Positions 52,801 to 60,805 of a DNA stretch of 64,000 bases are shown piece after piece. Under the pieces are notes generated by a model. That model saw nothing but the letters and a program-made list of their open reading frames with translations, had not been told where the DNA came from and did not search any database. A program made the position numbers and the translations under genes. Source of the DNA: Arthrobacter sp. OY3WO11 (GTDB lineage Bacteria > Actinomycetota > Actinomycetes > Actinomycetales > Micrococcaceae). Each line of letters opens with the position of its first letter. The stretch's first letter is position 1. The stretch covers positions 768,147-832,146 of the forward strand of contig NZ_LWLP01000001.1 of assembly GCF_001641125.1 (NCBI RefSeq), given 5' to 3'.

Positions 52801-53494
52801 CTGCACCGGCCATCAGTTGGTCCAGGACGGAGAGCGAGTCGCGGACGGATCCGCCGCCGGCGCGGATTACCAGCGACAGGACGCCTGGGGCCACCGGAAC
52901 GTTCTCCTGGTTGCACAGCAGCTCCAGGTAGGCCATCAGCGGCTCCGGCGGCACCAGCCGGAAAGGGTAGTGGTGGGTGCGGGAGCGGATGGTCCCGATG
53001 ACCTTGTCCGGTTCCGTGGTGGCAAAGATGAACTTGATGTGTTCCGGTGGTTCTTCAACGATCTTCAGCAGGGCGTTGAAGCCGGCTGACGTGACCATGT
53101 GGGCCTCGTCAATGATGAAGATCTTGTAGCGGTCACGCACCGGGGCGTAGGTGGCGCGCTCGCGGAGGTCCCTGGCATCGTCCACACCACCGTGGCTCGC
53201 GGCGTCGATCTCGATGACATCCAGTGAGCCTGAGCCGCCGCGGGCAAGCTCAACGCAGCTGGGGCACGTGCCGCAAGGGGTGTCAGTGGGGCCCTGGGCG
53301 CAGTTGAGGCAGCGCGCCAGGATCCTTGCGGAGGTGGTTTTGCCGCAGCCCCTTGGCCCCGAGAAAAGGTAGGCATGGTTGACCCGGTTTTTCCGCAAAG
53401 CGGTCATCAACGGCTCGGTGACATGTTCCTGCCCGATAACGTCTGCGAAGGAGTCCGGACGGTACCTGCGGTAGAGGGCGGTAGTAACTGTCAC
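49871..53494 (-). CDS. dnaX: DNA polymerase III subunits gamma and tau
   Basis: Clamp-loader ATPase of the replisome. The product has 1207 residues, far longer than E. coli DnaX (643). The AAA+ part (1-370) has ALYRRYRPDSFADVIGQEH, the Walker A GPRGCGKTT at 46-54, the zinc cluster CLNCAQGPTDTPCGTCPSC at 62-80, FIIDEAHM and the sensor FATTEPDKV. The following roughly 800 residues are mostly low-complexity Ala/Pro/Ser, with a tau domain V-like island near 640-700 (RAWPDVLQTLSKIKRSTWALV). The end DDETIEESGVFGRAAVERILGG is conserved. The GTG at 53494 follows TAGGGT by 7 nt. Confidence 0.95.
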   Translation of the reverse strand: MTVTTALYRRYRPDSFADVIGQEHVTEPLMTALRKNRVNHAYLFSGPRGCGKTTSARILARCLNCAQGPTDTPCGTCPSCVELARGGSGSLDVIEIDAASHGGVDDARDLRERATYAPVRDRYKIFIIDEAHMVTSAGFNALLKIVEEPPEHIKFIFATTEPDKVIGTIRSRTHHYPFRLVPPEPLMAYLELLCNQENVPVAPGVLSLVIRAGGGSVRDSLSVLDQLMAGAGPNGLDYELAVALLGYTHASLLDDVVEAVAASDAATVFRAVDRVIQTGHDPRRFVEDLLERFRDLIIVQAMPESAQTILRGMPADQIARLKNQAHNLGAAELSRAADVTNTALTEMTGATSPRLHLELLCARILLPSSEQNERGMAARIDRVERRLNYAGNDVGAPATPGAPRTAADVSPAPQTGALPAPAQEALPASSAAPAASAASGGGQAAPAAPRSPAVSAGSSTPAGAAAASPSTPVPASASATRPASAAPAAPVTHAAGRAEDASSPAGAPRGPLTAPRVSTDDWPVEDAAGNRSSSTPPTARGGDVHRAATAQQASAEPGQAQGGNSGAASGPVQGAMHEPADRPVPVSGPQPSPSPDPAPAASAAAGSMGDVEVLRRAWPDVLQTLSKIKRSTWALVEPNAQVAAFDGHLLTLAFTTTGLAGAFGRADHSENLRQAIHKTVGIDCQITASAGGGTQASSDPNPKVPATRAAPATSADVAWGLAPAPSPDDSVQQPETSGRASAVNQQGVLPGPGSANSAAPQPPARDAQQRTGGATARDNAGSTGAATPEPAADQVAVPAHPVSQFAENGAGQSAPGQAPGHAPAPVKASPAPVPAAPAGDYSYSDDDWGPARDEDAPPLEEEPPMDWDPSAQSRPPAPSAGTGSSSTNSSSAVSGSAGSSSAGSSSAGSSSAGTGGVSGRAGSSLVGSAPAGSDAGPGAISGAHSIAQTDADPASTAGSPHDPWTRAVEQAPGVWVVGEESNVGRSASAEGPEEAPSPPAPTPHYEPAAAQVPPSIPVTKAGSSPGPEWGLAPTAPAPGSGQDDGQSPSPEHVRAPEYAMASASSAAAATPAHAAYAPTASSPAASSPIGQAPAAASPASVTTAAAPAAPAKTAPANSPQSSSAAAAEARQSLYQRLSNSPEAEAGRAKAPARAVAAAATYVHDIPSADDETIEESGVFGRAAVERILGGKLIEERSPDGSPIAPRY
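50760..50849. repeat. 15-bp tandem repeat inside dnaX
   Basis: Six units of GCACTGCTTGAACCT and variants. The first two are identical and the third differs only in its last base; the last three have diverged more. They encode a Ser/Ala/Gly pentapeptide repeat in the tau linker. Confidence 0.85.
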
Positions 53495-53501
53495 AGAGAA
53501 A

Positions 53502-53507
53502 ACCCTA
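53502..53507 (-). promoter_or_regulatory. -10 box of dnaX (leaderless)
   Basis: TAGGGT on the minus strand ends 7 nt before the GTG at 53494. It would follow the SRP RNA gene in the same direction. Confidence 0.45.
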
Positions 53508-53550
53508 CCAATCCGGGCCGACATCCTGCCGCCCTGTGGGGGAATAGTAA

Positions 53551-53639
53551 AGACCCCCCATGCACCCGCCAGAGCCCATTTACCCTTGCTACCTTCCGGT
53601 CCTGGGGGAGTTCAACAGGATGACGCCACATGAGGGGCC
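53551..53639 (-). ncRNA. ffs: 4.5S signal recognition particle RNA
   Basis: On the minus strand the conserved SRP domain IV core GGACCGGAAGGTAGCAAGGG occurs at about 53602-53583. The flanks pair to give one long hairpin: 5' CCCCTCATG near 53638 pairs with CATGGGGGG near 53553. The length of about 89 nt fits the short bacterial type, and its place upstream of dnaX is usual in Gram-positives. The end points are set by pairing and could be off by a few bases. Confidence 0.92.
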
Positions 53640-53649
53640 GTCAGACACT

Positions 53650-54012
53650 TTACCCGAACTTGCTGCCCGACTCGAATCGGCCGTCCGTCAGGCGCCAGCC
53701 TTCCACCGGCCAGCTCATGAAGGCCGGCTCCTCGTACGGATGCGTTGCCCGCACGGCGGCGATGACCCCACCCAGCAGAGGCTCTTCAACCACGCACTCG
53801 ATCCTGTCCTCGGCGGCTTCTTCCGGTATGCCGACTCGTCCAAGGTACGGTTCTGAGCCGTCCCGGGAAGTGAAGCGGCCTGTCCCCGGCGTGACGAAGG
53901 AACAGTGGGAGTACTTGCCGATCCTGCCTGCTCCGGCGTCGCCGATGGCTCTGAGTAGTGCCTCAGTGTGAGTACACGGGACGTAGATCACCAGTGCGTG
54001 CAGCCCGTTCAT
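53650..54012 (-). CDS. YqfO/NIF3-insert-like small protein
   Basis: A 120-residue protein with an alpha/beta ferredoxin-like pattern: ALVIYVPCTHTEALLRAIGDAGAGRIGKYSHCSF, TGRFTSRDGSEPYLG, and AVRATHPYEEPAFMSWPV by position. This matches the central insert domain of YqfO/NIF3 proteins (PII/CutA-like), found alone in many bacteria. Function unknown. The ATG at 54012 follows GGATGGAG. It sits just upstream of the SRP RNA, whose promoter must lie within or after its 3' end. Confidence 0.8.
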   Translation of the reverse strand: MNGLHALVIYVPCTHTEALLRAIGDAGAGRIGKYSHCSFVTPGTGRFTSRDGSEPYLGRVGIPEEAAEDRIECVVEEPLLGGVIAAVRATHPYEEPAFMSWPVEGWRLTDGRFESGSKFG

Positions 54013-54348
54013 GGCTCCATCCTGCCGGAACCAGATGGGGGAGGTGGACGAAAGTCGTTGCTTATCCCGCCGGTGCCCCTGATCATGGGTATATACACCG
54101 ATTGGGGCAATCTCAAGGTTGTGAGCTGTGTGGCCTGGCTGAACGGGGCCGGACCCGGCAGCTCAACGGTGTCCGGGGAATGGACGCGTTGGGGGCGTCC
54201 ATTTCGTGGTTAAGGAGCATCCACGCAGGCGCGAAGCCGCCCGGCCGGGAGCATCTATGGCTGTACCTCCAGCCATGCAGCCGGGGCCAATTGGGCGATG
54301 CGGAAAAGATCAGGTAATCTAGTATCTGCTTTTGATTCAGAAGCAGCT
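54013..54348 (+). promoter_or_regulatory. 335-bp gap with the tRNA-Ser promoter
   Basis: TTGGGC (54291-54296) and TAATCT (54315-54320) with an 18-bp spacer form the likely promoter, ending 28 bp before the tRNA. The rest of the gap shows no gene that I can support. Confidence 0.55.
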
Positions 54349-54433
54349 GGAGAATTCGCCTAGCGGCCTATGGCGCACGCCTGGAACGCGTGTTGGGTTA
54401 ACGCCCTCGGGGGTTCAAATCCCCCATTCTCCG
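54349..54433 (+). tRNA. tRNA-Ser (anticodon GGA)
   Basis: An 85-nt tRNA. The acceptor arm GGAGAAT pairs with ATTCTCC, and the discriminator is G. The anticodon stem CACGC/GCGTG holds the loop CTGGAAC with GGA at 54383-54385. A 16-nt long variable arm (TTGGGTTAACGCCCTC) is typical of serine tRNAs. The T arm is GGGGG-TTCAAAT-CCCCC. No CCA is encoded. It reads UCC and UCU codons. Confidence 0.97.
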
Positions 54434-54441
54434 CCGGTTAG

Positions 54442-54476
54442 AACCCGGCTCCGGCAGACGCCGGGGCCGGGTTTTT
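54442..54476 (+). terminator. intrinsic terminator of tRNA-Ser
   Basis: AACCCGGC (54442-54449) pairs with GCCGGGTT (54466-54473), with inner CCGGC/GCCGG, and a run of six Ts ends it. Confidence 0.9.
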
Positions 54477-54502
54477 TCGTTTGTCCGAGTTGCGTACGCC
54501 GG

Positions 54503-55423
54503 TCACGCGCCTGCGCCCGGCAGGCCCAGCCGGCGAAGTCGTTCCCTGGCGGCCAGTTCGCTGGGACCCCTGCGCCCCAACGCCAGGCGAACGACGCCGA
54601 GAACCAACTTGGTTGCGAGCCTCACCGGCAGCGTCACAGGACCCACCCGTGGCACAGCCAGTCCTAGCATCCGGCGGTACCTTGGCTCCAGGCTGTACAC
54701 CGCACCTGCAAACAGGATCCGGTAACCCGGCCGGAGCACCCGGTTCAACGGCGGGTTCCGGATGAACTCCACCGTCTCCGCCACCCGGGCATCGACGCGA
54801 AGCTCACCGCTCTGGTACCAGCGGTCCAGTTGCCGGTGCATGTCCGCCTCGCTCAGCGGTGGGTCCTCCACTCCCATCAGCCGGCCGGCCTGGGACCACT
54901 CGCGAACATAGGCGTCGGTGCCGCCGGGTATGGCGCCGCCCCAGATCTTGTGGGCGGTCAGGAACGCGTCCGTGAACGCAAGGTGGATCCAGCTGGCCAG
55001 TTCCGGATCATTGGCACTGTAGTCGCGCTGCGTTCCGAGATTGTCGCTGTAACTGCCCTGGACTGCCTCGTGCAGCCGGCGCACCCGGCGTGAGGCGTTC
55101 TCCGCGGCTTCAGTGGAACCGTATGTCACCGTGAAGATCCAGCGGATGGTGTTCGCCAGCCTGCCCAGCGGATCCTCGCGGAAGTTTGAATGATCGTGGA
55201 CGCCGGCAAGCGCGCCGGGGTGAAGGGACTGCATCAACAGTGTGCGGATCCCGGCCACGATGGGCGACATGGAACCATGCACCGCCCACACCGCGGAACC
55301 GGGCAGGTGGTAGCCAGAATCGTCCCCCTTAGCGAGATCGAGCTGCCACTGCGGAACGCCCTCAGAGCCGTTACTGAACGTGTGGACAAGGCGTTTCTTG
55401 ATGGGACTCAGGATGTTTTTCAT
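54503..55423 (-). CDS. MpaB/DUF2236-type oxygenase-like protein
   Basis: A 306-residue protein of the DUF2236 (oxygenase MpaB) family. It has PGSAVWAVHGSMSPIVAGIRTLLMQSLHPGALAGVHDHSNFREDPLGRLANTIRWIFTVTYG by position, then the heme-binding-type His segment LAFTDAFLTAHKIWG. The known relative, rubber oxygenase Lcp, is a heme enzyme, but most members are untested. AGGAGG lies before the ATG. No signal peptide is seen. A weakly hydrophobic part follows at about 255-285. Confidence 0.85.
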   Translation of the reverse strand: MKNILSPIKKRLVHTFSNGSEGVPQWQLDLAKGDDSGYHLPGSAVWAVHGSMSPIVAGIRTLLMQSLHPGALAGVHDHSNFREDPLGRLANTIRWIFTVTYGSTEAAENASRRVRRLHEAVQGSYSDNLGTQRDYSANDPELASWIHLAFTDAFLTAHKIWGGAIPGGTDAYVREWSQAGRLMGVEDPPLSEADMHRQLDRWYQSGELRVDARVAETVEFIRNPPLNRVLRPGYRILFAGAVYSLEPRYRRMLGLAVPRVGPVTLPVRLATKLVLGVVRLALGRRGPSELAARERLRRLGLPGAGA

Positions 55424-55646
55424 TGCACACGCCCTCCTGCGGCATACCCCGCTCTTGGGCTAATCGTAAGCACAACCCGGGCTCTCGACGCGCGTGCACG
55501 GACACCTGGTGGCAGCAACCGCACAGCGGGCATCCACAAAAAAACCGCAGTGTCCCGCGGCAGGGTTCCCAGGGTCCCGGCCCGTATGTTCCCATGGGAG
55601 ATACCGTCATGACAGGGGCGGCCAGTCACGTCCTGGAGTCAGTCTC

Positions 55647-57341
55647 ATGGGCAATCACGCGGTATCCGGGAAGGACGCCACAAGCCCCAAAGGGTGGTGC
55701 CTGCCCGCTGTGCGTGCTGTGGCGGCCAGCGGGGTGCTGGCCATGGCCGTTTGGGCTGTGAACCCTTCCGCCAGCGCACCTGAAGCGGGGACCGTTGCGG
55801 CCTCCGTTATCCGTTCCGGCGCAGGCATGGGTGCCGTGGGGATTCCGGTTGGTTCCAGTACCGGCACCAGTTCAGACCGGCACGGCAGCACGGAGTCGGG
55901 CGCCCCGACGTTGGACGGCCTTGTTGCCGGCCCACTGACCGCGGCCATCCTGAGCGACCCCCAGGTTGAGATCGCCTTCCCGCGTCCGTTGGTAAGTGGC
56001 CACGGAGAGGAGACCCCGTCTGCCCTTCCCGTGGAGCTGACAGGGGTGGGCAGGCCGCCGGCGGGGTACCTTATGGCTCCCCTCAAGCAGTTGGCTCCCT
56101 CGTCGCCCTTCGGACTGCGGGTAAGTCCGCTGTCCGGAACAGCAGGCGATTTCCACCTCGGCCAGGACTATGCGGCTCCCTGCGGCACCCAGGTCTTCGC
56201 GGCTGACTCGGGAGTGGTCCGCGCCGCGGGCTGGCATCCCTGGGGCGGCGGCAACCGGGTTGAGATTGATCACGGTAACGGGCTCATCACCACGTACAAC
56301 CACCTGGAGTCCATCGCCGTCCGCAGTGGGGATTCCGTCAACGCCGGGCAAGCCGTTGCGGGGGTGGGCTCCACCGGATGGTCGACGGGATGCCACCTGC
56401 ACTTCGAGACAATCCTCGACGGGCACCACGTGAGCCCACAGAAGTGGCGCCTGATCCCGCTCCGGCCCTTCGGCGGCGGACCGGCTGACCTGCGGTCATA
56501 CCTGCCGGGCACTGACGCCCCGTCCACCGGGCCCATACGCTGGACCATCCCGGTGGGCCAGGGCAGCGAGCCTCCTCCGGCTCCCCGCTGGGTAAAAGCG
56601 CCTTCGACGGCGGCTGGGTCTCCTTCTGGGGCAGCATCATGGCTGTCGACTCTGAGGCCCGCGGACTCCGGAACGCCGTCGCCGACTGCGTGGGCCGGGT
56701 ATGGCACGCCGACGCAGACCGCGACGGAGACCGGGACTGGTACGCCGACGCCGTCGCCGTCGCCAACGGAGACTGAGTCGGGTACGCCGACGCCGTCGCC
56801 AACGGAGACTGAGTCGGGCACGCCGTCGCCGTCCCCGACGGAGACTGAGTCGGGCACGCCTACGCCGTCCCCGACGGAGACGGAGACGGGCACGCCTACG
56901 CCGTCCCCGACGGAGACGGGCACGCCGACGCCGTCGGAGACAGGCACACCGACGCCGACGGACACTGTGCCTCCACCGACTGAGCCCGTACCGACTGAGC
57001 CCGAGCCCACGCCGGTTGAGCCCGTACCGATTGAACCCGAACCCACGCCGGTTGAACCTGCGCCGATCGAGCCTGCACCCACACCGGTTGAGCCTGCGCC
57101 AATTGAACCTGCACCCACACCGGTTGAGCCTGCACCGGTCGTACCTGCGCCGATCGAACCTGCTCCCACGCCGGTCGTACCTGCGCCGGTCCTACCTGCA
57201 CCCCCACCCGTTGAGCCTGCACCGATTGAGCCCGCACCGGCGCCCACTGCGACCTACTCAATAGAGCCGAGCCCGGCACCGATTGAGACCACCGAACCAG
57301 AGCCACTGCCGACCGGCACGTACGCGACCCCGGAACCCTAA
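55647..57341 (+). CDS. secreted M23 (LytM) peptidase with Pro/Thr-rich tail
   Basis: A 564-residue exported protein. A signal segment lies at about 22-45. The M23 domain covers about 150-285, with His170 and Asp174 (FHLGQDYAAPCGT), and His250-Leu-His252 (GCHLHFET), so all zinc ligands are present. It should cut peptide cross-links in peptidoglycan. After residue 360 comes a tail of Thr-Pro-Ser-Pro-Thr-Glu and then Pro-Val-Glu-Pro-Ala-Pro repeats, which may span the wall. GGAG lies before the ATG at 55647. The roughly 220-bp leader shows no riboswitch I can recognise. Confidence 0.9.
   Translation: MGNHAVSGKDATSPKGWCLPAVRAVAASGVLAMAVWAVNPSASAPEAGTVAASVIRSGAGMGAVGIPVGSSTGTSSDRHGSTESGAPTLDGLVAGPLTAAILSDPQVEIAFPRPLVSGHGEETPSALPVELTGVGRPPAGYLMAPLKQLAPSSPFGLRVSPLSGTAGDFHLGQDYAAPCGTQVFAADSGVVRAAGWHPWGGGNRVEIDHGNGLITTYNHLESIAVRSGDSVNAGQAVAGVGSTGWSTGCHLHFETILDGHHVSPQKWRLIPLRPFGGGPADLRSYLPGTDAPSTGPIRWTIPVGQGSEPPPAPRWVKAPSTAAGSPSGAASWLSTLRPADSGTPSPTAWAGYGTPTQTATETGTGTPTPSPSPTETESGTPTPSPTETESGTPSPSPTETESGTPTPSPTETETGTPTPSPTETGTPTPSETGTPTPTDTVPPPTEPVPTEPEPTPVEPVPIEPEPTPVEPAPIEPAPTPVEPAPIEPAPTPVEPAPVVPAPIEPAPTPVVPAPVLPAPPPVEPAPIEPAPAPTATYSIEPSPAPIETTEPEPLPTGTYATPEP
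56720..57240. repeat. coding tandem repeats in the M23 tail
   Basis: Two repeat types follow each other: units around ACGCCGTCGCCAACGGAGAC (Thr-Pro-Ser-Pro-Thr-Glu) and units around CCGGTTGAGCCTGC (Pro-Val-Glu-Pro-Ala). Copy number is likely to vary between strains. Confidence 0.8.
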
Positions 57342-57443
57342 GATCCAGCCGTAAGTTCACCCAGGAAAATCCAAGCCCGGACCAGTACAGTGGTCCGCCG
57401 GTAACGAATTCCAGACATGAACAACCTTCGGAGGACGCAGCCT

Positions 57444-57929
57444 GTGACACCCCTGTACCCGATCCCACTGACCATGAACGACGGCACCGCCACTGATTTC
57501 GGCATGTTCAAGGGAAAAGTGGTCATGGTGGTGAACGTAGCCTCCAACTGCGGGTTCACGCCCCAGTACGCGGGGCTGGAGACGCTCTACGAAAAGTTCA
57601 GGGACCGCGGGTTCGAGATCCTCGGCGTCCCGTGCAACCAGTTCGCCGGGCAGGAACCTGGCAGTGACAGCGAGATCGCCGAGTTCTGCCAGCGGAACTT
57701 CGGGGTGACCTTCCCGCTGACCGTCAAGGCGGACGTCCGCGGGCGGGGCCAGCACCCGCTGTACGCGGAGCTCACCAAGTTCAAGACAGGACTGCTGCCC
57801 GGATTGGTGAAGTGGAACTTCGAGAAGTTCCTCATCAGCAGGGAAGGGGAAGTGGTGGGGCGCTTTGCGCCAACGGTGGAACCAGACTCGGCGGAGGTGA
57901 TTGACGCCATCGAGAACGCCCTTGGTTAA
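57444..57929 (+). CDS. glutathione peroxidase family protein (thiol peroxidase)
   Basis: A 161-residue peroxidase. Peroxidatic Cys36 is in NVASNCGFTPQY, Gln70 in NQFAGQEPG, and a late Trp in KWNFEKFL complete the tetrad. Cys64 in GVPCNQF is also present. Bacterial members of this length usually take electrons from thioredoxin, not glutathione. The GTG at 57444 has GGAGG 9 nt upstream, which decides the start over an ATG at 57417. It follows the M23 gene by about 100 bp. Confidence 0.92.
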   Translation: MTPLYPIPLTMNDGTATDFGMFKGKVVMVVNVASNCGFTPQYAGLETLYEKFRDRGFEILGVPCNQFAGQEPGSDSEIAEFCQRNFGVTFPLTVKADVRGRGQHPLYAELTKFKTGLLPGLVKWNFEKFLISREGEVVGRFAPTVEPDSAEVIDAIENALG

Positions 57930-58093
57930 AAAACCGCTGCTGCGCCGAACGCAGCCACGCAAAAGCGCAGTTCTTTCATCTTTTTCCACATCAGCCACGG
58001 CGATTTACCCAAAGTTTGCCAAATGTCTGATTGGATAAACCTTACTGAAGGGTACAAGGGAAGCGCCGTTTCCCACCGACCACAGAGGCAGCA

Positions 58094-59023
58094 ATGGAGC
58101 ACATCGAGGCCGAACATCCCCGGCCACGCCACTTCCTTCTCCACCTGAGCGATCCCCACTTGACGGGAGGCCCGGACCCCCTTTACGGCGTCGTTGACAG
58201 CGAAGCCCGGCTCACTCAGCTCTTTGAAGAGGTCAAGGCCTCCGGAGCGCGGCCCGAGGCCGTCATCTTCACGGGAGACCTTGCCGACAAGGGCGATCCT
58301 GAGGCCTACGTCAAACTCCGGGCCATCGTTGACCCCGCCTGTGAAGAGCTTGGGGCCAAAGTTATTTGGGCGATGGGCAACCACGACAACCGTGCCAACT
58401 TCCGGACGGGCCTGCTGGACGAGCCCGCCGATGACGGGCCCGTGGACAAGAGCTACTTCATCAACGGGCTCCGCGTCATCACCATGGACACGACCGTGCC
58501 GGGATACCACCACGGTGAACTGAGCACCTCCCAGCTTGAGTGGCTCACACGGCAACTGGACACGCCCGCCCCTGACGGCACCATCCTGGCGCTGCACCAC
58601 CCGCCCGTTCCGTCAGTCCTGGATCTCTCCGTCCTGGTGGAGCTGCGGGACCAGGTTTCGCTGGAGGCCGTGGTCCGGAACTCGGATGTCCGCACCATCC
58701 TTGCCGGCCACCTGCATTATTCGACCACGGCGAGCTTTGCCGGCATCCCCGTGTCCGTGGCCTCAGCCAGCTGCTACACCCAGGACCTGAACGTTCCCTT
58801 TGGGGGCACCAGGGGGCAGGACAGCGGCCAGTCATTCAACCTGGTCCATGTCTACGAGCACACGATCGTTCACTCTGTGGTTCCCATGGGACGTTCGACG
58901 ACAGTGGGCGAGTACGTCTCCCCGGAAGAGACAAAGCGGCGCCTGGACGCCGCCGGGGTCCGGATTCCGGAAAGCGCCAAGCAGCGGGGCAGCGCGAAGC
59001 TCGGACTGCCCACCAGCCGCTAG
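58094..59023 (+). CDS. metallophosphoesterase, CpdA-like phosphodiesterase
   Basis: A 309-residue enzyme with the five metal motifs of calcineurin-like phosphoesterases: SDPHL (Asp20, His22), [25 protein letters not shown] and LAGHLHY. The motif spacing resembles class III cyclic-nucleotide phosphodiesterases (CpdA). The protein is cytoplasmic. The actual substrate, cAMP or another phosphodiester, is inferred. A start for this gene is taken at the ATG 58094 after AGAGG. Confidence 0.88.
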   Translation: MEHIEAEHPRPRHFLLHLSDPHLTGGPDPLYGVVDSEARLTQLFEEVKASGARPEAVIFTGDLADKGDPEAYVKLRAIVDPACEELGAKVIWAMGNHDNRANFRTGLLDEPADDGPVDKSYFINGLRVITMDTTVPGYHHGELSTSQLEWLTRQLDTPAPDGTILALHHPPVPSVLDLSVLVELRDQVSLEAVVRNSDVRTILAGHLHYSTTASFAGIPVSVASASCYTQDLNVPFGGTRGQDSGQSFNLVHVYEHTIVHSVVPMGRSTTVGEYVSPEETKRRLDAAGVRIPESAKQRGSAKLGLPTSR

Positions 59024-59033
59024 AAGAGTAGGC

Positions 59034-59070
59034 AAAGGTCCGTGCCGCCAGCGGCACGGACCTTTGTGTT
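59034..59070 (+). terminator. intrinsic terminator after the phosphodiesterase
   Basis: The 15-bp perfect arms 59034-59048 and 59051-59065 flank a two-base gap; GTGTT follows. The stem begins 10 bp after the stop. Confidence 0.75.
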
Positions 59071-59107
59071 CTGGACCTTGTTTACGGCCAGGTGTCTTCC
59101 GTCAGGC

Positions 59108-60745
59108 CTATTTTTCCCAGGGCGCCTTGATGGGGAAGTACTTGTCCAGGAAGTCCGTGACCAGTGCGGCGCGCTCGTCGGCCGGCACTTCCGGGAAACT
59201 GCCGTCGTTCAGGCAGAAGAAGTCCATGTTCCGCTTGGCCAGAAGCTTGGGCAGGTACTTCAGCCCCGTCTTCATGGTGGTGTCAACGTAGCGGACCTTC
59301 GCTGCCGTCTGGGTTACGGCGCGTCCGGTGAGCAGTGCGTAGTAGTGGTAGAACGAGTTGGTGACGGAGATGTTGTCCGCCGCCCGGAAGCGGCTGGCAG
59401 CCGTCTTCCGGAATTCTTCCGGGAACTCGCGCTCCATTTTTGCCACCACGCTGCGGCGCAGAGGTGCAGCACAGTGCTCCAGGTGGCGGGTGGTGATCCG
59501 CCCGAACCGGTTCCACAGCAGCTTCCGGTTAACGCGGGCTGCGTTCTCGAACCCGCTCCGTTCAACCGCGTTCTCACCCAGGCCGATCCGGGTTTCCGCC
59601 TCGACAAACTTGGTGATGCCGCCGGGCGTGAAAAACAGGTCCGGGCTGATCGGCCGGCCGAAGAACATGTCATCGTTCGAATACAGGAAGTGCTCCGAGA
59701 GGCCTTCGATGTTGTGGAGCTGGCACTCCACGGCCTGTGAATTATGCGTGGGAAGCACCGAGGGGTCCGAGAAGAACTCTTCACTGCGGACAACGGTCAC
59801 GGAGGGATGATCCGCCAGCCACTCAGGAGCGGGTGAATCCGTGGCGATGAAGATGCGGCGGATCCAGGGGGCGAACATGTACACGGACCGGAGTGCATAT
59901 TTGAGTTCGTTGATCTGCCGGAAACGGGCCTCGTGGTCGTCGCCTTCGCCGAGGACAACGTCCTTCTGCTGGGCACGCCGGGCGGCAATGTATTCGGGGG
60001 AGCTTCCGTCCACCCAGGAGAACACCAGGTCGATGTCGAAGCTGATGTCGCTGGCGTGGTCGGCGAACATGTTCTCGATGGTGGGCCAGGTGTGGCCGTA
60101 CCGCTCCACGGTTCCGCGGACGGCATCCTGGCGGAGCAGGGTCCTGCGCGTGAGGGAGTTCTCGATCGGCAGGATGATTTCATTGGCCTTGAAGGACCAC
60201 AGCTCAATCTGCACACCGGCTGAAGAGCCGAACTCGAAGCCGCCGTTGGGTTCCACGCGGGGCCGGTACAGGCGGAAGATGCGCGCCTGCCGGTTGGTGG
60301 AAAGCTCGCCGTCCGCAACCAGCAGCGAGGTCTTCTTCTTGGCATCCACCGTCATGGAATAGAAGGGCTCATCCCGGCAGGCTTCCACCAGGGCCGCCCG
60401 CAGTTTCTTCCGGTCTTTCCAGTCCAGGGCAATGACGGGCCGGTCATTGTTGCCCCGGACCAGCAGGTACGCCAGGTCCGCGTTGGCCAGCACGTTGCGC
60501 ACGAACAGGAGGTCCTCCACCATGGCCTGGTAAGGGGTCCTGGTCTGGTTGATCAGCGCGATGCGGCCCTTATGCGTGATGACATCAGGGCGGGGGTTAA
60601 GCCGCTGTTCAGCTTCGGGGGAAGTGATCTCCGCGTGAAATTGTTCCTCTACGGATGCCTGGCCTCCGTAGTAGACCTCGTCTTGAACCGGTGCTTCTGT
60701 AATGGTCGTCTCCGTGCTCGTCAAAGTAAGCGTTCCTACCTGCAT
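59108..60745 (-). CDS. Stealth family sugar-phosphate transferase
   Basis: A 545-residue protein with the conserved Stealth regions: CR1 IDLVFSWVDGSSPEY at 238-252, CR2 NELKYALRSVYMFAPWIRRIFIATD, CR3 around HNIEGLSEHFLYSNDDMFFG, and a C-terminal CR4-like part. The family transfers hexose-1-phosphate to make phosphodiester-linked surface polysaccharides. The first 230 residues are specific to actinobacterial members. Wall polymers or teichoic-like sugars are likely targets. No ribosome site is strong at the ATG 60745. No other polysaccharide gene is adjacent. Confidence 0.9.
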   Translation of the reverse strand: MQVGTLTLTSTETTITEAPVQDEVYYGGQASVEEQFHAEITSPEAEQRLNPRPDVITHKGRIALINQTRTPYQAMVEDLLFVRNVLANADLAYLLVRGNNDRPVIALDWKDRKKLRAALVEACRDEPFYSMTVDAKKKTSLLVADGELSTNRQARIFRLYRPRVEPNGGFEFGSSAGVQIELWSFKANEIILPIENSLTRRTLLRQDAVRGTVERYGHTWPTIENMFADHASDISFDIDLVFSWVDGSSPEYIAARRAQQKDVVLGEGDDHEARFRQINELKYALRSVYMFAPWIRRIFIATDSPAPEWLADHPSVTVVRSEEFFSDPSVLPTHNSQAVECQLHNIEGLSEHFLYSNDDMFFGRPISPDLFFTPGGITKFVEAETRIGLGENAVERSGFENAARVNRKLLWNRFGRITTRHLEHCAAPLRRSVVAKMEREFPEEFRKTAASRFRAADNISVTNSFYHYYALLTGRAVTQTAAKVRYVDTTMKTGLKYLPKLLAKRNMDFFCLNDGSFPEVPADERAALVTDFLDKYFPIKAPWEK

Positions 60746-60805
60746 GATAGCCGGGCGGCTTAAACAGCAGGTTTCGGGCAGGGTGCCCGGGGCCGGGGAA
60801 CCGGC

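Noticed and set aside
54013..54317. Small reading frames in the gap before tRNA-Ser
   Set aside because: None has a ribosome site or a recognisable protein pattern.
55424..55646. c-di-AMP (ydaO) riboswitch before the M23 peptidase
   Set aside because: Such riboswitches precede wall peptidases in actinobacteria, but I could not find the conserved blocks in this leader.
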